A stretch of DNA of 5,470 bases. Source: Casp-actino8 sp046082625. GTDB lineage: Bacteria; Actinomycetota; Acidimicrobiia; Acidimicrobiales; Ilumatobacteraceae. The notes beneath the pieces were generated by a model. It had not been told where the DNA came from, searched no databases, and saw only the letters and a program-made list of their open reading frames with translations. Position numbers and translations under genes: made by a program. The stretch is from assembly GCA_046082625.1 (NCBI GenBank), contig JBJTYE010000234.1, positions 1-5,470 of the forward strand, written 5' to 3'. This document shows, piece after piece, positions 5,217 to 5,470 of this stretch; within the stretch, counting starts at the first letter, position 1; every line of letters begins with the position of its first letter.

Positions 5217-5470
5217 ATGGCTGAGGTAGTTCTGCCCCAACTGGGTGAGACGGTCACCGAGGGGACCATCACGCGCTGGTTCAAGAAAGTCGGCGATGCT
5301 GTCAAGGCCGACGAGCCGTTGTTCGAAGTGTCGACCGACAAAGTGGACACCGAAGTGCCGTCTCCGGTGGCCGGAACTCTGTTGGAGATCCGCGTGCCCG
5401 AAGGTGACACCGTGCCGGTGGGCGCGGTCATCGCCGTGGTCGGAGACGGTGCGGCCGCATCGGCGGCGCC
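5217..5470 (+). CDS. sucB: E2 acyltransferase of a 2-oxoacid dehydrogenase complex, N-terminal lipoyl domain (truncated); probably dihydrolipoamide succinyltransferase
   Basis: The first 84 residues are present; the catalytic domain lies beyond the right edge. They form a full lipoyl domain: MAEVVLPQLGETVTEG at the start, then GDAVKADEPLFEVSTDKVDTEVPSPVAGTL, with K42 in the DKVDTEV hairpin as the lysine that carries the lipoyl group, then PEGDTVPVGAVIAVVG (about 61-76). An Ala-rich linker begins at about 79 (GAAASAA), as expected between lipoyl and subunit-binding domains. E2 transfers the acyl group to CoA, and its lipoyl arm is reoxidised by the LpdA encoded 30 bp upstream. The LPQLGETVTEGT opening is typical of actinobacterial SucB/DlaT-type E2 proteins, which often carry two or more lipoyl domains and may serve both the 2-oxoglutarate and pyruvate complexes. 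The lipoyl domain alone cannot exclude a branched-chain or pyruvate E2. Confidence 0.9.
   Translation, partial: MAEVVLPQLGETVTEGTITRWFKKVGDAVKADEPLFEVSTDKVDTEVPSPVAGTLLEIRVPEGDTVPVGAVIAVVGDGAAASAA

Noticed and set aside
3336..5240. A 634-codon open frame on the minus strand covering the small membrane gene and lpdA
   Set aside because: It is antisense to a fully recognisable Lpd, and its translation is His/Arg/Gly/Asp-rich with no domain. Long antisense frames are expected in GC-rich coding DNA.

Overview
The window is high-GC DNA, dense with genes, from a bacterium that is probably an actinomycete in the broad sense (Actinomycetota). The base composition, the GTG and leaderless-type starts, and an lpd gene directly before a SucB-like lipoyl E2 gene all fit. 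A deep actinobacterial class such as Acidimicrobiia is only a guess. There are no RNA genes, insertion sequences, CRISPR arrays or phage genes. This looks like ordinary chromosome, and I do not see a hidden new system.

Layout. The left 3.2 kb reads leftward: a Kup-family potassium transporter (3242 to 1240, broken by a one-base frameshift near 2381), then a TIGR01777-family NAD(P)-binding epimerase-like protein (1192 to 281), then the N-terminus of an FAD-dependent amine-oxidase-like oxidoreductase that runs off the left edge (256 to 1). The right 2.2 kb reads rightward: a small membrane-anchored protein of unknown function (3294 to 3725), dihydrolipoamide dehydrogenase (about 3777 to 5186), and the start of the lipoyl-bearing E2 acyltransferase of a 2-oxoacid dehydrogenase complex (5217 to the right edge). 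The two arms diverge from a 51-bp spacer (3243-3293).

How the genes work together. lpdA and the E2 gene, 30 bp apart, supply the E3 and E2 subunits of one complex, most likely 2-oxoglutarate dehydrogenase. E2 carries the swinging lipoyl arm and E3 reoxidises it. The leftward genes are close together (47 and 24 bp gaps) and may be co-transcribed, but the roles of the epimerase-like and FAD proteins are unknown and no shared pathway with potassium uptake is evident.

Points worth a second look. (1) The kup reading frame lacks one C; restoring it gives a full 667-residue transporter. As it stands the gene is two fragments joined by an ATGA stop/start overlap. (2) lpdA has its best Shine-Dalgarno sequence and best family alignment at an ACG codon (3786), not at any normal start codon. 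(3) Three gene starts (kup, the small membrane protein, the epimerase-like gene) each have a TAGGCT or TAGCCT hexamer 6-9 nt upstream, as expected for leaderless transcripts. In the divergent spacer the two hexamers lie inside a perfect 7-bp inverted repeat. Points 1 and 2 may be sequence errors.
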